Positions 24,951 to 33,029 of a DNA stretch of 43,699 nucleotides are shown here, in pieces. Made by a program: the position numbers and the translations under genes. The notes beneath the pieces were generated by a model, which saw only the letters and a program-made list of their open reading frames with translations, was not told the origin of the DNA and did no database searches. The stretch is from a virus: positions 1 to 43,699 of the IMG/VR virus record IMGVR_UViG_3300031999_000055, one strand, 5' to 3'. Within the stretch, counting starts at the first letter, position 1, and each line of letters opens with the position of its first letter.

Positions 24951-25412
24951 GCTAAAGTTGAGGTTGAAGTTAAAAGGGATGAATTTAAAGAATTTTATGA
25001 AATGCTGGAATTATGTAATAAAGGTATAATTATAGATAATAAAGCTCTTATATTCAAGTCTAAAATGTCTTATAGTATAAGTAGGAATGTTAGAGATTTA
25101 AAGAGTTTATACCAAACCGACGTAGAGCACTCTAATAAAATTTTGACTGATTATAATAAGGTATTGACAGTATTGCGTGATAAATATCGTATCAAGAATC
25201 CGGATGGAACTTTTTCAGTAGTAAAGGGTAAAGAGCAAGAGTTAGAACTTGAATACAAATCTATTAGAGAGACACATAAAGTAGTTATTGATGAAAATAA
25301 TAAGTTTTTAGATGAAAAGGAAAAAGTTTCTATCTATATGGTAAATAATGAAGATTTTGCAGATCTTCCACAGGAAATAGCAGATAAACTTTTTTTAATG
25401 AGATCAGAGTAA
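24948..25412 (+). CDS. Hypothetical helical protein, DUF1617-like pattern
   Basis: A 154-residue hydrophilic helical protein. The pattern (FYEMLELCNKG...ALIFKSKMSYSISRNVRDLKSLY, then RDKYRIKNPDGTFSVVKGKEQELELEYKSI, then an aspartate/glutamate-rich end) is reminiscent of small phage proteins annotated DUF1617, which also have a K..Y.I..N...L phrase and a KYGxxD/NPDG turn. No function is known for that family, and the match is by eye. Its ATG and AGGAGG site are the end of the second 83-base repeat. Confidence 0.5.
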   Translation: MAKVEVEVKRDEFKEFYEMLELCNKGIIIDNKALIFKSKMSYSISRNVRDLKSLYQTDVEHSNKILTDYNKVLTVLRDKYRIKNPDGTFSVVKGKEQELELEYKSIRETHKVVIDENNKFLDEKEKVSIYMVNNEDFADLPQEIADKLFLMRSE

Positions 25413-25443
25413 ATAAATAAAGATAGTCAAAAAGGAGAATAAA

Positions 25444-25629
25444 ATGAATTTATTATGTAAAATTGGTATTCATATAGAACGTTTTTTGACCTGTGATGTG
25501 GCTGGTGGATCAAAGTGTCCATGCGGTAAAAAGCATACACCACCAATTGTTTGGCCTAGATATGAGGAGATACAACAGGAAATTAAGGTAAATTTACAGA
25601 CAATAACTAACACAGAAAGTATAAAATAA
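25444..25629 (+). CDS. Small Cys-rich protein
   Basis: A 61-residue protein starting MNLLCKIGIH, with C5, C17, C25 and C27 (DVAGGSKCPCGKKH). Short phage and bacterial proteins of the type LLCKIGxHK...C..CG are common and probably bind a metal ion; their function is unknown. Site AAGGAG. It is the last + strand gene before the two arms converge at the palindrome block. Confidence 0.55.
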   Translation: MNLLCKIGIHIERFLTCDVAGGSKCPCGKKHTPPIVWPRYEEIQQEIKVNLQTITNTESIK

Positions 25630-25630
25630 A

Positions 25631-25706
25631 TATATTGTATACATTAATATATTGTATACATTAATATTAATGTATACATTAATATTAATGTATACATTAA
25701 TATTAT
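25631..25706. terminator. Iterated palindromes at arm convergence
   Basis: The core GTATAC occurs at 25637, 25654, 25672 and 25690, spaced 17-18 bases, within alternating TTAATAT tracts. The right part reads as ATTAATGTATACATTAAT twice and is fully palindromic. It fills the space between the last + strand stop and the first - strand stop, so it could terminate transcripts from both directions. It has no GC-rich stem, so it could equally be a protein-binding array. Confidence 0.55.
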
Positions 25707-26252
25707 TTATATTAAATCTAATAATTTTTTATATATCTGTAAACACAATCTTGCATCAAATTCTGCTCTATGTATTTGTTCACTGCATTTAAAAAATTTA
25801 CTTAAATTGTGTAATGATAAATTTTCTATATCTAGTTTTCCTTTATCTTTTAAGGCTTGTGCTAATATCACAGTATCTCTATAATATCTATTAAATATAT
25901 TATTGTATTGCATCCCTAAAAATAATTGTAAGAAAGATTTGTCAAAACTATAATTGTGCCCTAGTGGTATTAATTTGATTCCTTCTAATACTTCTTCATG
26001 CCATTGACATAGAGCATTTCTTACTTGACTTGGTACAGCTTCTTTTTTTAATTCTGTTAGTGATAATTTGTTTTTTTCCAGTGCTTTAGGATCAGCTAAT
26101 TCTGGACGCATAGGTCTTACTTTACATGAGAATGTATGTAATGGTAAAAAAAATTCATCGTGGATTATTAAACTTAGTTCTATTATTTCATGAGTTCCTG
26201 CAATTAAACCTGTGGTTTCAGTATCTATTGCTACTCCATATATTTTATTCAT
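25707..26252 (-). CDS. DnaQ-like 3'-5' exonuclease (DEDDh)
   Basis: A 181-residue exonuclease with all three motifs: IDTETTG (D10, E12), GHNYSFDKSF in the middle, and HRAEFDA (H161, D166) near the end, which marks the DEDDh class. It removes 3' nucleotides, for proofreading or for degrading DNA or RNA. The length is normal for a stand-alone epsilon-like domain. Its start lies inside the last codons of the primase-helicase gene (8-base overlap), so the two are translationally coupled. The family A polymerase of this phage appears to keep its own exonuclease domain, so this enzyme may have a separate role. Confidence 0.88.
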   Translation of the reverse strand: MNKIYGVAIDTETTGLIAGTHEIIELSLIIHDEFFLPLHTFSCKVRPMRPELADPKALEKNKLSLTELKKEAVPSQVRNALCQWHEEVLEGIKLIPLGHNYSFDKSFLQLFLGMQYNNIFNRYYRDTVILAQALKDKGKLDIENLSLHNLSKFFKCSEQIHRAEFDARLCLQIYKKLLDLI

Positions 26253-28923
26253 TTGATATTTCTCCTTTTTCTGTTAAAGATTGTTGTACTAATCTTCTAT
26301 CTTTTAATACCCATTTAAAGTCTTTAAAATCAGCATTTAAATTTATAGTTAAATTTCCTAACATTAATTTATTATCTTTCCCATATAATCCTTTTGGAAT
26401 AGAAGATATTTTAGGAAATTTTAAGGAAGTTTTTCTTTGTGTCCAGAATGAGGTTTCTGTTGGATGATTAACAGTTAACCACATCTGAAAGTATGTTTGG
26501 AATTCCTCTATTGAAATTAAATGTCCCCAAGCATTTAATGTTTTTTCTTTTATAAATTGTTCTAATGGATTAAAATTATCTTCCATTACTTCTAATTTTA
26601 TTTCTGTCTCTAAACATGGTAAATTTAATCTTCCTTCAGGTTCAGGTAATTCATAATGCAATAATTCATATAAAAAAGCAGCAGATTCTTCTTCTAAATA
26701 TTCTAGTAGATGATGTTTAGGAATTTCTTTTGTTATTTTATTTACCTCTATTACCACTATTCTGGTGTCTCCAGGTAATACTAGACAATATTTGGCATCA
26801 TTCGCACACTGCATCCAATGTGTTGAATTTGTTATTTCATATACATTTTGGTATTTAGTATTAATAGATATGGTTTTACCCGTCACCCAATCTTTCATTC
26901 TATTTAAAGCTAAACTACTTCTACTTAAATCAGTTTCTTCAATGACACATAATACTGCATTACTTAATTCACTATTAAAACCGCTTTGAGATTTAAGTGC
27001 TTGATCCGCTCTAGTATAACCTATTCTATTTTTAAATAATAAACTTAATGCTTCATGGAGTGTACTTTTACCGGTTTTTTGTTCCCCAAAGAAAAATAAA
27101 TAGGGTAATTGTTCTGTAGGTTTTTGAAGCATAAAAGCTATCCAAGCAAATAAATAATCTGATCCATCATTAATATTATTTTCAAAACACCACTTGTTAG
27201 TTCTAACTACTTCATCTAATCCACTACCCAAATGTTCTAACAAACTCCACCAATACTCTACTTTTCCTTGTATTGGTTTAATTGAAAATTGTGCAGCATC
27301 TTTATTCCATTGTCTATTACCTAAATATTCATCTTCAAAAGGTTTATTAACTAGTATCCAGGGATCAAGTATGGTTTTTCCAATTAACTGTTCTATTTCT
27401 TGGCGTGAATATCCTAACATTTGACTTACTAGCACTGATACTACATTACTTTTTGAATGAGATACCCATTCAGTATTTATATTTATAAACCATCCTGCCT
27501 CTATTTTATTACTAATAATATGTCTTATTAATGTATCTTGTTGGGTTATTTCTTCATATTCTTTTTTATATAAAAATACCTTTGTCCAATATTTTCTTTC
27601 TCTTAAAAATCCTTCAATAAGTTCAGGGTCTTTATCTAATAATTCTATTAAAATTATTAATTTATCTCCCTTACTTTTAATTTTAGTAGATCTATTAGTA
27701 AATATTGGTGGATAATTATATTCTAAATTAAGTAATTTTAAAGTTTTTGTTACTTGTTCTGCATTAGTAAATACATATTCACCTTTTATATTTTCTTTTC
27801 CATCATTAAATATGGCAGCTTCATGTATTGTTGGTTCAGCATTATAATAACATTTAGTCCATCCGTGTTCATCAGTTATCCATGTTTTTGCCTCTGCTAT
27901 TCTATGTCCATGTCTACGTACTATAAAAGCTCCATTTTTTAGTGGAAAAGCAAAACAATTTTGTACACTAGTTCCGGAACTATTTGTTTCAAATATCCCT
28001 TTAAGAGATAATGCTTTATAACAATCTCTTAAATCAAAAGTATGACAAACTAACATATTATAATCAGTATCCCACCACCAATCTAATTTAGCATTATTAC
28101 TTATCCATTTCAATATTTTATTATGGTCATTATCTAAAAGAAAACTTTTAATAGATGAACTTAAATTTTCTAATTTTTTATCACCACTGTGAGTTTTCTT
28201 TTTATTTCTTAAAACAACTGGTATATGTTCTAACCAGTTTTTAGGTATTTTTGTGATGGGGAATGGAGTTCCTTGTCTAAGATATGTTAATCCATTTGTA
28301 CCTTCTTGTTTTCTATGATAACACCATAAAATACCACCACATGCGTCTACATTAGCATAAAAATTAAAATTTATTTCTATAGATAATATTGACAGTAATG
28401 CTCTAGCTAGTGCAGCATGTTCATTATGATTTTTTATAGGGAAGGGTTTATCAAAAAATAAATATAAATGAATTCCTTTACCTGATGTAGAACGAAGTAA
28501 AGTAATCCATTCTACATTTGTTGTTCTATTTTTTAATTCATTTAATTCCTCAAATGACATGCCTTCTTTATGGTTGGTTATTGAATCAAAATCATAGCCT
28601 ACCCATAAAGATTGTTTATTTTTCCAATCCCATCCAGTCATGCCAATACCCTCTACATGTTTTTCTATATCAAATTTTATATCAGTATCAATATATTCAG
28701 AATTATCTGTATCAGCCTGCCAGGGTATCCTGAATGATTTCCAAGTTTCTTTAGTTTTATCATCCTGGAAACCTCTCCAAGTTTTTCCAAAGTATTCACC
28801 TTTTATTCGTCTACCATTATCTTTAGCTACATTAACTTGAACTTCCATATTTTCATAATATAATTGTGCAATAGGTGAAACTTGAAATTTTAAGAAATTT
28901 TTTATGGCTTCTGTTTTTTTCAT
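26245..28923 (-). CDS. Primase-helicase (AEP-type primase plus SF3-like helicase)
   Basis: An 892-residue fusion. The N-terminal part has primase-polymerase signatures: WVGYDFDS (acidic pair near D111/D113) and LLRSTSGKGIHLYLFFDKP (about 143-160). The C-terminal part is an SF3/D5-like AAA+ helicase: Walker A GEQKTGKST (613-621), Walker B AVLCVIEETD (about 656-665), a sensor-like STHWMQCAND and an arginine DTRIVVIEV downstream. It would unwind the fork and prime synthesis. The two-domain arrangement is common in phages and mobile elements. The start follows CTGGAG. A near-motif copy (26160-26177) lies in the next gene, not here. Confidence 0.88.
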   Translation of the reverse strand: MKKTEAIKNFLKFQVSPIAQLYYENMEVQVNVAKDNGRRIKGEYFGKTWRGFQDDKTKETWKSFRIPWQADTDNSEYIDTDIKFDIEKHVEGIGMTGWDWKNKQSLWVGYDFDSITNHKEGMSFEELNELKNRTTNVEWITLLRSTSGKGIHLYLFFDKPFPIKNHNEHAALARALLSILSIEINFNFYANVDACGGILWCYHRKQEGTNGLTYLRQGTPFPITKIPKNWLEHIPVVLRNKKKTHSGDKKLENLSSSIKSFLLDNDHNKILKWISNNAKLDWWWDTDYNMLVCHTFDLRDCYKALSLKGIFETNSSGTSVQNCFAFPLKNGAFIVRRHGHRIAEAKTWITDEHGWTKCYYNAEPTIHEAAIFNDGKENIKGEYVFTNAEQVTKTLKLLNLEYNYPPIFTNRSTKIKSKGDKLIILIELLDKDPELIEGFLRERKYWTKVFLYKKEYEEITQQDTLIRHIISNKIEAGWFININTEWVSHSKSNVVSVLVSQMLGYSRQEIEQLIGKTILDPWILVNKPFEDEYLGNRQWNKDAAQFSIKPIQGKVEYWWSLLEHLGSGLDEVVRTNKWCFENNINDGSDYLFAWIAFMLQKPTEQLPYLFFFGEQKTGKSTLHEALSLLFKNRIGYTRADQALKSQSGFNSELSNAVLCVIEETDLSRSSLALNRMKDWVTGKTISINTKYQNVYEITNSTHWMQCANDAKYCLVLPGDTRIVVIEVNKITKEIPKHHLLEYLEEESAAFLYELLHYELPEPEGRLNLPCLETEIKLEVMEDNFNPLEQFIKEKTLNAWGHLISIEEFQTYFQMWLTVNHPTETSFWTQRKTSLKFPKISSIPKGLYGKDNKLMLGNLTINLNADFKDFKWVLKDRRLVQQSLTEKGEISNE

Positions 28924-28928
28924 TTAAT

Positions 28929-29306
28929 TTACTCCAGAGATTTTTTATAAAAAATAAATTGTTTATTCCTGAGAGAGTTTTGTACATGATATAAATATGT
29001 TGAAGGTACTTCGGCATCATTAGTTAATTTTATTTGTATATCTTTGTGTGAATGTATCTTAGCTAATACATATGTTTTGTATATTTTTATTATCTTGAAT
29101 TCTACCTCTTTAAATATTGATTGTATAAAATTTTTATTTCTAGTATTTGACCAAAATAATTTTGTTTTTAATTTAATTATTTCTCCTACGTGATAAGATT
29201 TCGGTTCTATTTCTAGTTTATCATCAATAGTGGTGGTTTTAATTAATTTAGTTTTATTTTTTTTATCTCTAATGAATTTATTCCAGTATAAATTTAATTT
29301 TTTCAT
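28929..29306 (-). CDS. Hypothetical basic protein
   Basis: A 125-residue lysine-rich protein upstream of the primase-helicase, 5 bases before its start. The first 25 residues are strongly basic (LYWNKFIRDKKNKTKLIK). The middle, VGEIIKLKTKLFWSNTRN...IFKEVEFKIIKIYKTYVLAKI, alternates hydrophobic and basic residues as in a small beta barrel. A nucleic-acid-binding role fits its composition and position, but no family is recognised. Site GGAG overlaps the end of the preceding gene by one base. Confidence 0.55.
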   Translation of the reverse strand: MKKLNLYWNKFIRDKKNKTKLIKTTTIDDKLEIEPKSYHVGEIIKLKTKLFWSNTRNKNFIQSIFKEVEFKIIKIYKTYVLAKIHSHKDIQIKLTNDAEVPSTYLYHVQNSLRNKQFIFYKKSLE

Positions 29307-29572
29307 TATTCATCTCCTTTAAATAATAATTTTATTAAATATAAGATATAGTTTATTATAGTTTTTATTGTTAATAAATCTCTAGTTGTTTCTGTGAGTA
29401 GTACAAATGATCCACTAAAGTATATATCTGAGACTCTATTATTTAATTTATCCAGTTCTTTTAAAGCTTCCTTCCTATTGAAATATACAGATATTATCTT
29501 ATATAAAATATTTGTATCACCATCTGAACTACCACTAACTCCATACTCTTTTACAATAATATATATTTTCAT
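29306..29572 (-). CDS. Small hypothetical protein with C-terminal membrane segment
   Basis: An 88-residue protein: an alpha/beta N-terminal part (MKIYIIVKEYGVSGSSDGDTN...FNRKEALKELDKLNNRV), then a hydrophobic stretch TIKTIINYILYLIKLLF near the end. The start at 29572 is preferred over one 36 bases upstream, because GGGAGG precedes it and its ATG overlaps the stop of the nuclease gene (ATGA). N-terminal domains of this type (short strand, EA..A...L.) recur in phage accessory proteins of unknown role. Confidence 0.5.
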   Translation of the reverse strand: MKIYIIVKEYGVSGSSDGDTNILYKIISVYFNRKEALKELDKLNNRVSDIYFSGSFVLLTETTRDLLTIKTIINYILYLIKLLFKGDE

Positions 29573-30450
29573 AATAAATTTACCTCCCATTGGCTTTCCA
29601 TATACCATTTTTCTTCTTTAGCAGCTAACCATACTAAATCTTCATCTTTGGTTGATGCTAATCTTTGTATAAATGACCCATCTATAATACTATTCCAAAC
29701 TTGTTTATACCTTAATACTAAGATTTCTTGGTATTTAGAAGTAGCAATACCTCTATATTGCGCTATACTTTTTACAAATTTATTATGAAATATTATTGCA
29801 TCAATAAAAACTGGAAATGGTTTTCCTATTGGTATACCTAATAACCACCCATAGGTTGTTAATTGGGTTGCCCAATAATTATTAATTTCTAATATAGATA
29901 TATCTTTTACATATCTTGGATGTGCTGCTCGTGGTCTTGAATTTTCCCATAATCTAAAATATTTAGGAGGTGGAGATATAGAAGTGGTACTAGTATAACC
30001 CATTACTTTCCAATCAAATGGGTATTCATTTATATTATCTGTATCTGTATCTAGTGGATCATTTGTACTAGCATCAGCTTTACCCATTATTGGTATTCCC
30101 TCTATTGGTCTAATTATGTGTAATTCTACATTTGTAAATTTATCTAAATCTATTACGTTTGTATAAGCATTTAATGCTATTTTACCAGCGGTGAAAGCTT
30201 CATCTTGATTAGTTTCAATTCCTTTTTTTAGATTTGGTAAAATATGTTTTTTATCTTGGAATTTTGATAACATTAAATTTGATTTAATATAATAGTCAAA
30301 GGCACTTCCAACAGCAGCATTGAGAGCTTGTGGTTCTTTCGGTAATTTATTGTAAATTAACCTATTCAGGTAAAACATATTGGGCATATTTTCCGCTGTA
30401 ATTAATGCAGATGGAGATAAGTATTGTATATATTTTTCAATTTTTAACAT
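29569..30450 (-). CDS. RecB/Cas4-like PD-(D/E)XK nuclease
   Basis: A 293-residue protein with family order: YLSPSALI near the start, an FYLNRLIY segment, VGSAFDYYI, then GIPIMGKADA (catalytic Asp), YPFDWKVMGY (D-x-K), and WATQLTTYGWLLG (Q..Y). This is the RecB-type exonuclease fold used by phages for recombination or DNA end processing. Cysteines of an iron-sulphur cluster, found in many Cas4 proteins, are absent. It is translationally coupled to the downstream small gene by ATGA. A motif-like GTGGATCATTTGTACTAG lies in this coding region at 30054-30071 in the opposite orientation. Confidence 0.8.
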   Translation of the reverse strand: MLKIEKYIQYLSPSALITAENMPNMFYLNRLIYNKLPKEPQALNAAVGSAFDYYIKSNLMLSKFQDKKHILPNLKKGIETNQDEAFTAGKIALNAYTNVIDLDKFTNVELHIIRPIEGIPIMGKADASTNDPLDTDTDNINEYPFDWKVMGYTSTTSISPPPKYFRLWENSRPRAAHPRYVKDISILEINNYWATQLTTYGWLLGIPIGKPFPVFIDAIIFHNKFVKSIAQYRGIATSKYQEILVLRYKQVWNSIIDGSFIQRLASTKDEDLVWLAAKEEKWYMESQWEVNLL

Positions 30451-30688
30451 GGTATATCCTTTTTAAAGTTAATCTTTTAAATAAAAAATAGATGAAATGG
30501 GAATATGATTTACTGAAATCTTTTTCCATATAAAATATCCTTTTTTCACGCCTGTTTACAAATTTAGATTTGTTGTACACCGTTAATTTTTCTACCTCTG
30601 CCCTCAGAGCGTCGTTCTCACGTTGCAATTCACCCAATGTCTTATTAATTACGCCCATGTATAAATTATCAGTCGGCATAATAACCAT
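30437..30688 (-). CDS. Small coiled-coil protein, composition outlier
   Basis: An 83-residue protein. The N-terminal half is a coiled coil (MGVINKTLGELQRENDALRAEVEKLTVYNKS), then a basic stretch RREKR and a Lys/aromatic-rich tail. DNA at about 30560-30690 is markedly richer in G and C than its surroundings (for example GCCCTCAGAGCGTCG), whereas the 3' third is ordinary AT-rich phage DNA. This suggests a horizontally acquired 5' part joined to local sequence. Site AGGAGC. No family recognised. Confidence 0.5.
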   Translation of the reverse strand: MVIMPTDNLYMGVINKTLGELQRENDALRAEVEKLTVYNKSKFVNRREKRIFYMEKDFSKSYSHFIYFLFKRLTLKRIYHVKN

Positions 30689-30696
30689 AGTCGCTC

Positions 30697-31077
30697 CTAT
30701 AAAAGTAAATGGTGTAATCTTGGACTTAGTGCAAATAATCCATTAGGTTCTTCAAATAATTTTTGATATAATCGTTCACGTAAATTATAGTTAAGTGTTC
30801 CTCTTAAATCTTTTGCAGCTATTACATATATAGGTACACCACATGAAATCCATAAAGGGAATTTAACTTTTTGAGCAGGTGTTAATGTTATGTGATTATA
30901 TTCATCTAGTACCTTCATTTCTATCCATCTGGGAGAATATTTATGATGCATAGCATACGTATCTGGAAATCCTTCTTGAAATTGATTTCCTACAGTTTTT
31001 TCTGTATGCCATCCATAGTCAGCCATGTGAATTCTAAATGGGTTAGTTATTAATTCTACTTCTCTTTGTATTGACAT
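30697..31077 (-). CDS. VRR-NUC-like nuclease
   Basis: A 126-residue protein with the VRR-NUC pattern of the PD-(D/E)XK superfamily: EGFPDTYAM (catalytic Asp), RWIEMKVLDEYNHITLTPAQ (E-x-K, then an LT..Q phrase) and WISCGVPIYVI. Phage VRR-NUC domains are structure-specific DNA nucleases that resolve branched replication intermediates. Length is typical of the stand-alone domain. It lies upstream of the RecB-like nuclease, so the two probably act in the same recombination or end-processing pathway. Site AAAGGAA. Confidence 0.75.
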   Translation of the reverse strand: MSIQREVELITNPFRIHMADYGWHTEKTVGNQFQEGFPDTYAMHHKYSPRWIEMKVLDEYNHITLTPAQKVKFPLWISCGVPIYVIAAKDLRGTLNYNLRERLYQKLFEEPNGLFALSPRLHHLLL

Positions 31078-31096
31078 AAAGTTCCTTTATTAATTA

Positions 31097-31411
31097 TTAT
31101 TGGTTTAGTTCTTTTAAGGCTTCTTCATCCCAATTAAGGGGTAAATTAGATTCTACCTCAAATGCAAAGTCTTCTGATTCTGGTACATTAATATAATAGG
31201 TTATACAAACTTCTCTATATCTTCCAAAATCGTGTTGGAAAGATCTTATTATAAATTTACAATTATTGGGTATATCTTTAAACATCCTCATTAATTGATG
31301 TTTATATGCTATTAATTCTTTTGATTCTTTTGACCTATCAAAAGTAGGTGAACCTATTTGTTGGCAATTTTCTTCCATTGGAGTCGGACCTAATGTTATA
31401 AAGTCTATCAT
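31097..31411 (-). CDS. Conserved phage protein of unknown function
   Basis: A 104-residue acidic protein with phrases that I recognise from a recurring phage family: GPTPMEENCQQIGSP near the start, a helix ELIAYKHQLMRMF, then CKFIIRSFQHDFGRYREVCITYY and FAFEVESNLPLNWD. No function is known for it. It commonly lies in replication modules, as here, next to the 120-residue protein encoded upstream. Strong site GGAGG. Confidence 0.55.
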   Translation of the reverse strand: MIDFITLGPTPMEENCQQIGSPTFDRSKESKELIAYKHQLMRMFKDIPNNCKFIIRSFQHDFGRYREVCITYYINVPESEDFAFEVESNLPLNWDEEALKELNQ

Positions 31412-31446
31412 AAATTTACCTCCATTAATTTAATTAATTAATTTAA

Positions 31447-31809
31447 TTATAGTTTTTCTACGTGGATTATTTTATCTGCTTTAAAATGTTTATTAGAATG
31501 TTTTCCTTCTTCAAATTCCATTAAACATAAATTAGCAACATCTACTAACATTTCAGTATTACCTGTTTTTTGGTAAGATTTAAGTCTCTGGTAAATGGAT
31601 TTTATTCTATTATATTGTGGTTTCTCTTTATCATGTAATTTACCATATCTAAATGCACCCATTACTAATCTATGTCGCATTAAAGATTCAAATAAATCAC
31701 TCCATTCTGTTCTAAGTAGTGACCATAAATCTGGTACTGTAGTATTTATTCTTCTAATGTCGCTTAATTCTTGCCAAGCTTCTCTTAAAAAATCGTGTTG
31801 GGTTTTCAT
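31447..31809 (-). CDS. Conserved phage helical protein of unknown function
   Basis: A 120-residue helical protein with the phrases WSDLFESLMRHRLVMGAFRYGKL and IKSIYQRLKSYQKTGNTEMLVDVANLCLMEFEEGKH, which recur in small phage proteins of unknown role. The E...(x)n...DVANL pattern on helices recalls all-alpha NTP pyrophosphatases (MazG-like), but a metal-binding set of four acids is not clear. It is coupled to the upstream membrane protein gene by a four-base overlap. Its 3' end includes a weak match (31462-31479) to the dispersed motif. Confidence 0.5.
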   Translation of the reverse strand: MKTQHDFLREAWQELSDIRRINTTVPDLWSLLRTEWSDLFESLMRHRLVMGAFRYGKLHDKEKPQYNRIKSIYQRLKSYQKTGNTEMLVDVANLCLMEFEEGKHSNKHFKADKIIHVEKL

Positions 31810-32027
31810 ATTATTAATAAAACTCTAAAAATAAATTGCACAAAAATTATCATTAGCATGAATAAAATTAGCATTATTAATATTGTAAATAGTATACAAG
31901 TTAAATCATTTTTTAAATTTATAACTAATTTTTTCTCTATTGATAGTATTATGTATAATATTAATGCCATTACCCATCCCATTAAATTATAAAAATTCAT
32001 TACTAAATCACACATTTGTGTAGTCAT
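31806..32027 (-). CDS. Small two-segment membrane protein
   Basis: A 73-residue hydrophobic protein with two membrane segments, about 12-28 (YNLMGWVMALILYIILS) and 42-72 (LTCILFTILIMLILFMLMIIFVQFIFRVLLII), separated by a short basic loop. Its site GGGAG lies immediately after the ligase stop. The role is unknown; an early-gene membrane protein could anchor replication complexes or act against host processes. AT-rich DNA readily yields hydrophobic frames, which lowers confidence, but the ribosome site and ATGA coupling to the next gene support it. Confidence 0.5.
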   Translation of the reverse strand: MTTQMCDLVMNFYNLMGWVMALILYIILSIEKKLVINLKNDLTCILFTILIMLILFMLMIIFVQFIFRVLLII

Positions 32028-32029
32028 TA

Positions 32030-33001
32030 CTACTCCCTGTTAATATTAGCCGATACCGGTACTCCATTTATTGTAACACCAAAAAAAGAAAATTTAATTT
32101 TTTTTCCTATAGGGTATATTTTCTCTATATAATTTATTTTCTTTTCTTGATCCGTTAGACCTGAAATATTACAGATAACTTCATGTCCTACCATAGATTT
32201 ATCTCCTCCATGAATTTCTAATATCTGATCATCCCATATAATAGAGGTAACTAATGATCCTATATTACCAATGTTTTTTCCAGTTTTGCCCATTTCGTAA
32301 TCAATTATAACTCCTTCATAATCATATTTTGCTTTCCACTTTAGTGAATTACTTGATCTTTTACACTCGTATAATCCATTGGGGTCAGCAAAAATTAATC
32401 CTTCCCATTTATTATTTATTGCTTCTTGTTGTTTATTTATTAAGTCTTCTACATTATTTATGGCGGTTGGGTGAATGGTTTCAAAATTATCATTAGGTTT
32501 AAGGGTGGTAAATAATTCTATTACTTCTCGATAAGGATGGCCATCATATACTATACTTGAATATGCATCTGTTGGTGATAATAAATTTCTTATATCCCAT
32601 AACTTATATGGTTTAATATTGAATCCAATTAATTTAATACTATGCCATATTGGGTGGGACATATTTTTTCTACTACAATATGTTTTGATAATATTAATAT
32701 TATCATTGTACCATAATTCTCCATGAATAGGTACTCTCTGTGGTAAATTATCTAAGAAATAATTTGGAGCTTCTAATACTTTAGGTTTATTATTTCTACC
32801 CAAAGACCATAAACCTGTTGATAATTTCATTTTATCTTTTCCTCTATAATACCAGGGTATATCTTTAGCTAATAAGCCTCTGGTAATTCCACCATCCCAA
32901 AGGGCACTCCAACCATTTAATTTACGCGAACAATATCTACCTTCTACCTTTTTAAAGTCTCCATTCCACCAATGAGACAACATTCCAAATTCTTTTGACA
33001 T
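32030..33001 (-). CDS. ATP-dependent DNA ligase, variant motif I
   Basis: A 323-residue nucleotidyltransferase-fold ligase. Motif I is SRKLNGWSALWDGG, with K27 as the expected adenylated lysine; it reads KLNG where DNA ligases have KxDG. Motif III is HGELWY, motif IV WEGLIFADP (about 200), and motif V LKWKAKY. An OB-like C-terminal domain follows (GKNIGNIGSLVTSI...ILEIHGGD). It would seal nicks after replication or repair. Length suits a minimal phage ligase. Its leader fuses the dispersed motif to the ribosome site (ACTAGGAG). The Asp-to-Asn change may alter activity or preference. Confidence 0.8.
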   Translation of the reverse strand: MSKEFGMLSHWWNGDFKKVEGRYCSRKLNGWSALWDGGITRGLLAKDIPWYYRGKDKMKLSTGLWSLGRNNKPKVLEAPNYFLDNLPQRVPIHGELWYNDNINIIKTYCSRKNMSHPIWHSIKLIGFNIKPYKLWDIRNLLSPTDAYSSIVYDGHPYREVIELFTTLKPNDNFETIHPTAINNVEDLINKQQEAINNKWEGLIFADPNGLYECKRSSNSLKWKAKYDYEGVIIDYEMGKTGKNIGNIGSLVTSIIWDDQILEIHGGDKSMVGHEVICNISGLTDQEKKINYIEKIYPIGKKIKFSFFGVTINGVPVSANINRE

Positions 33002-33011
33002 TTTTTTTCTC

Positions 33012-33029
33012 CTAGTTTAAGTAATCCAT
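33012..33029 (-). promoter_or_regulatory. Dispersed motif fused to ligase ribosome site
   Basis: ATGGATTACTTAAACTAG on the - strand, 17 of 18 matches; its final AG is the start of the AGGAG ribosome site of the ligase gene. Confidence 0.85.

Noticed and set aside
31447-31809. MazG-like nucleotide pyrophosphatase
   Set aside because: Helical pattern only; the four metal-binding acids of MazG could not be placed with confidence, so it is left as unknown.
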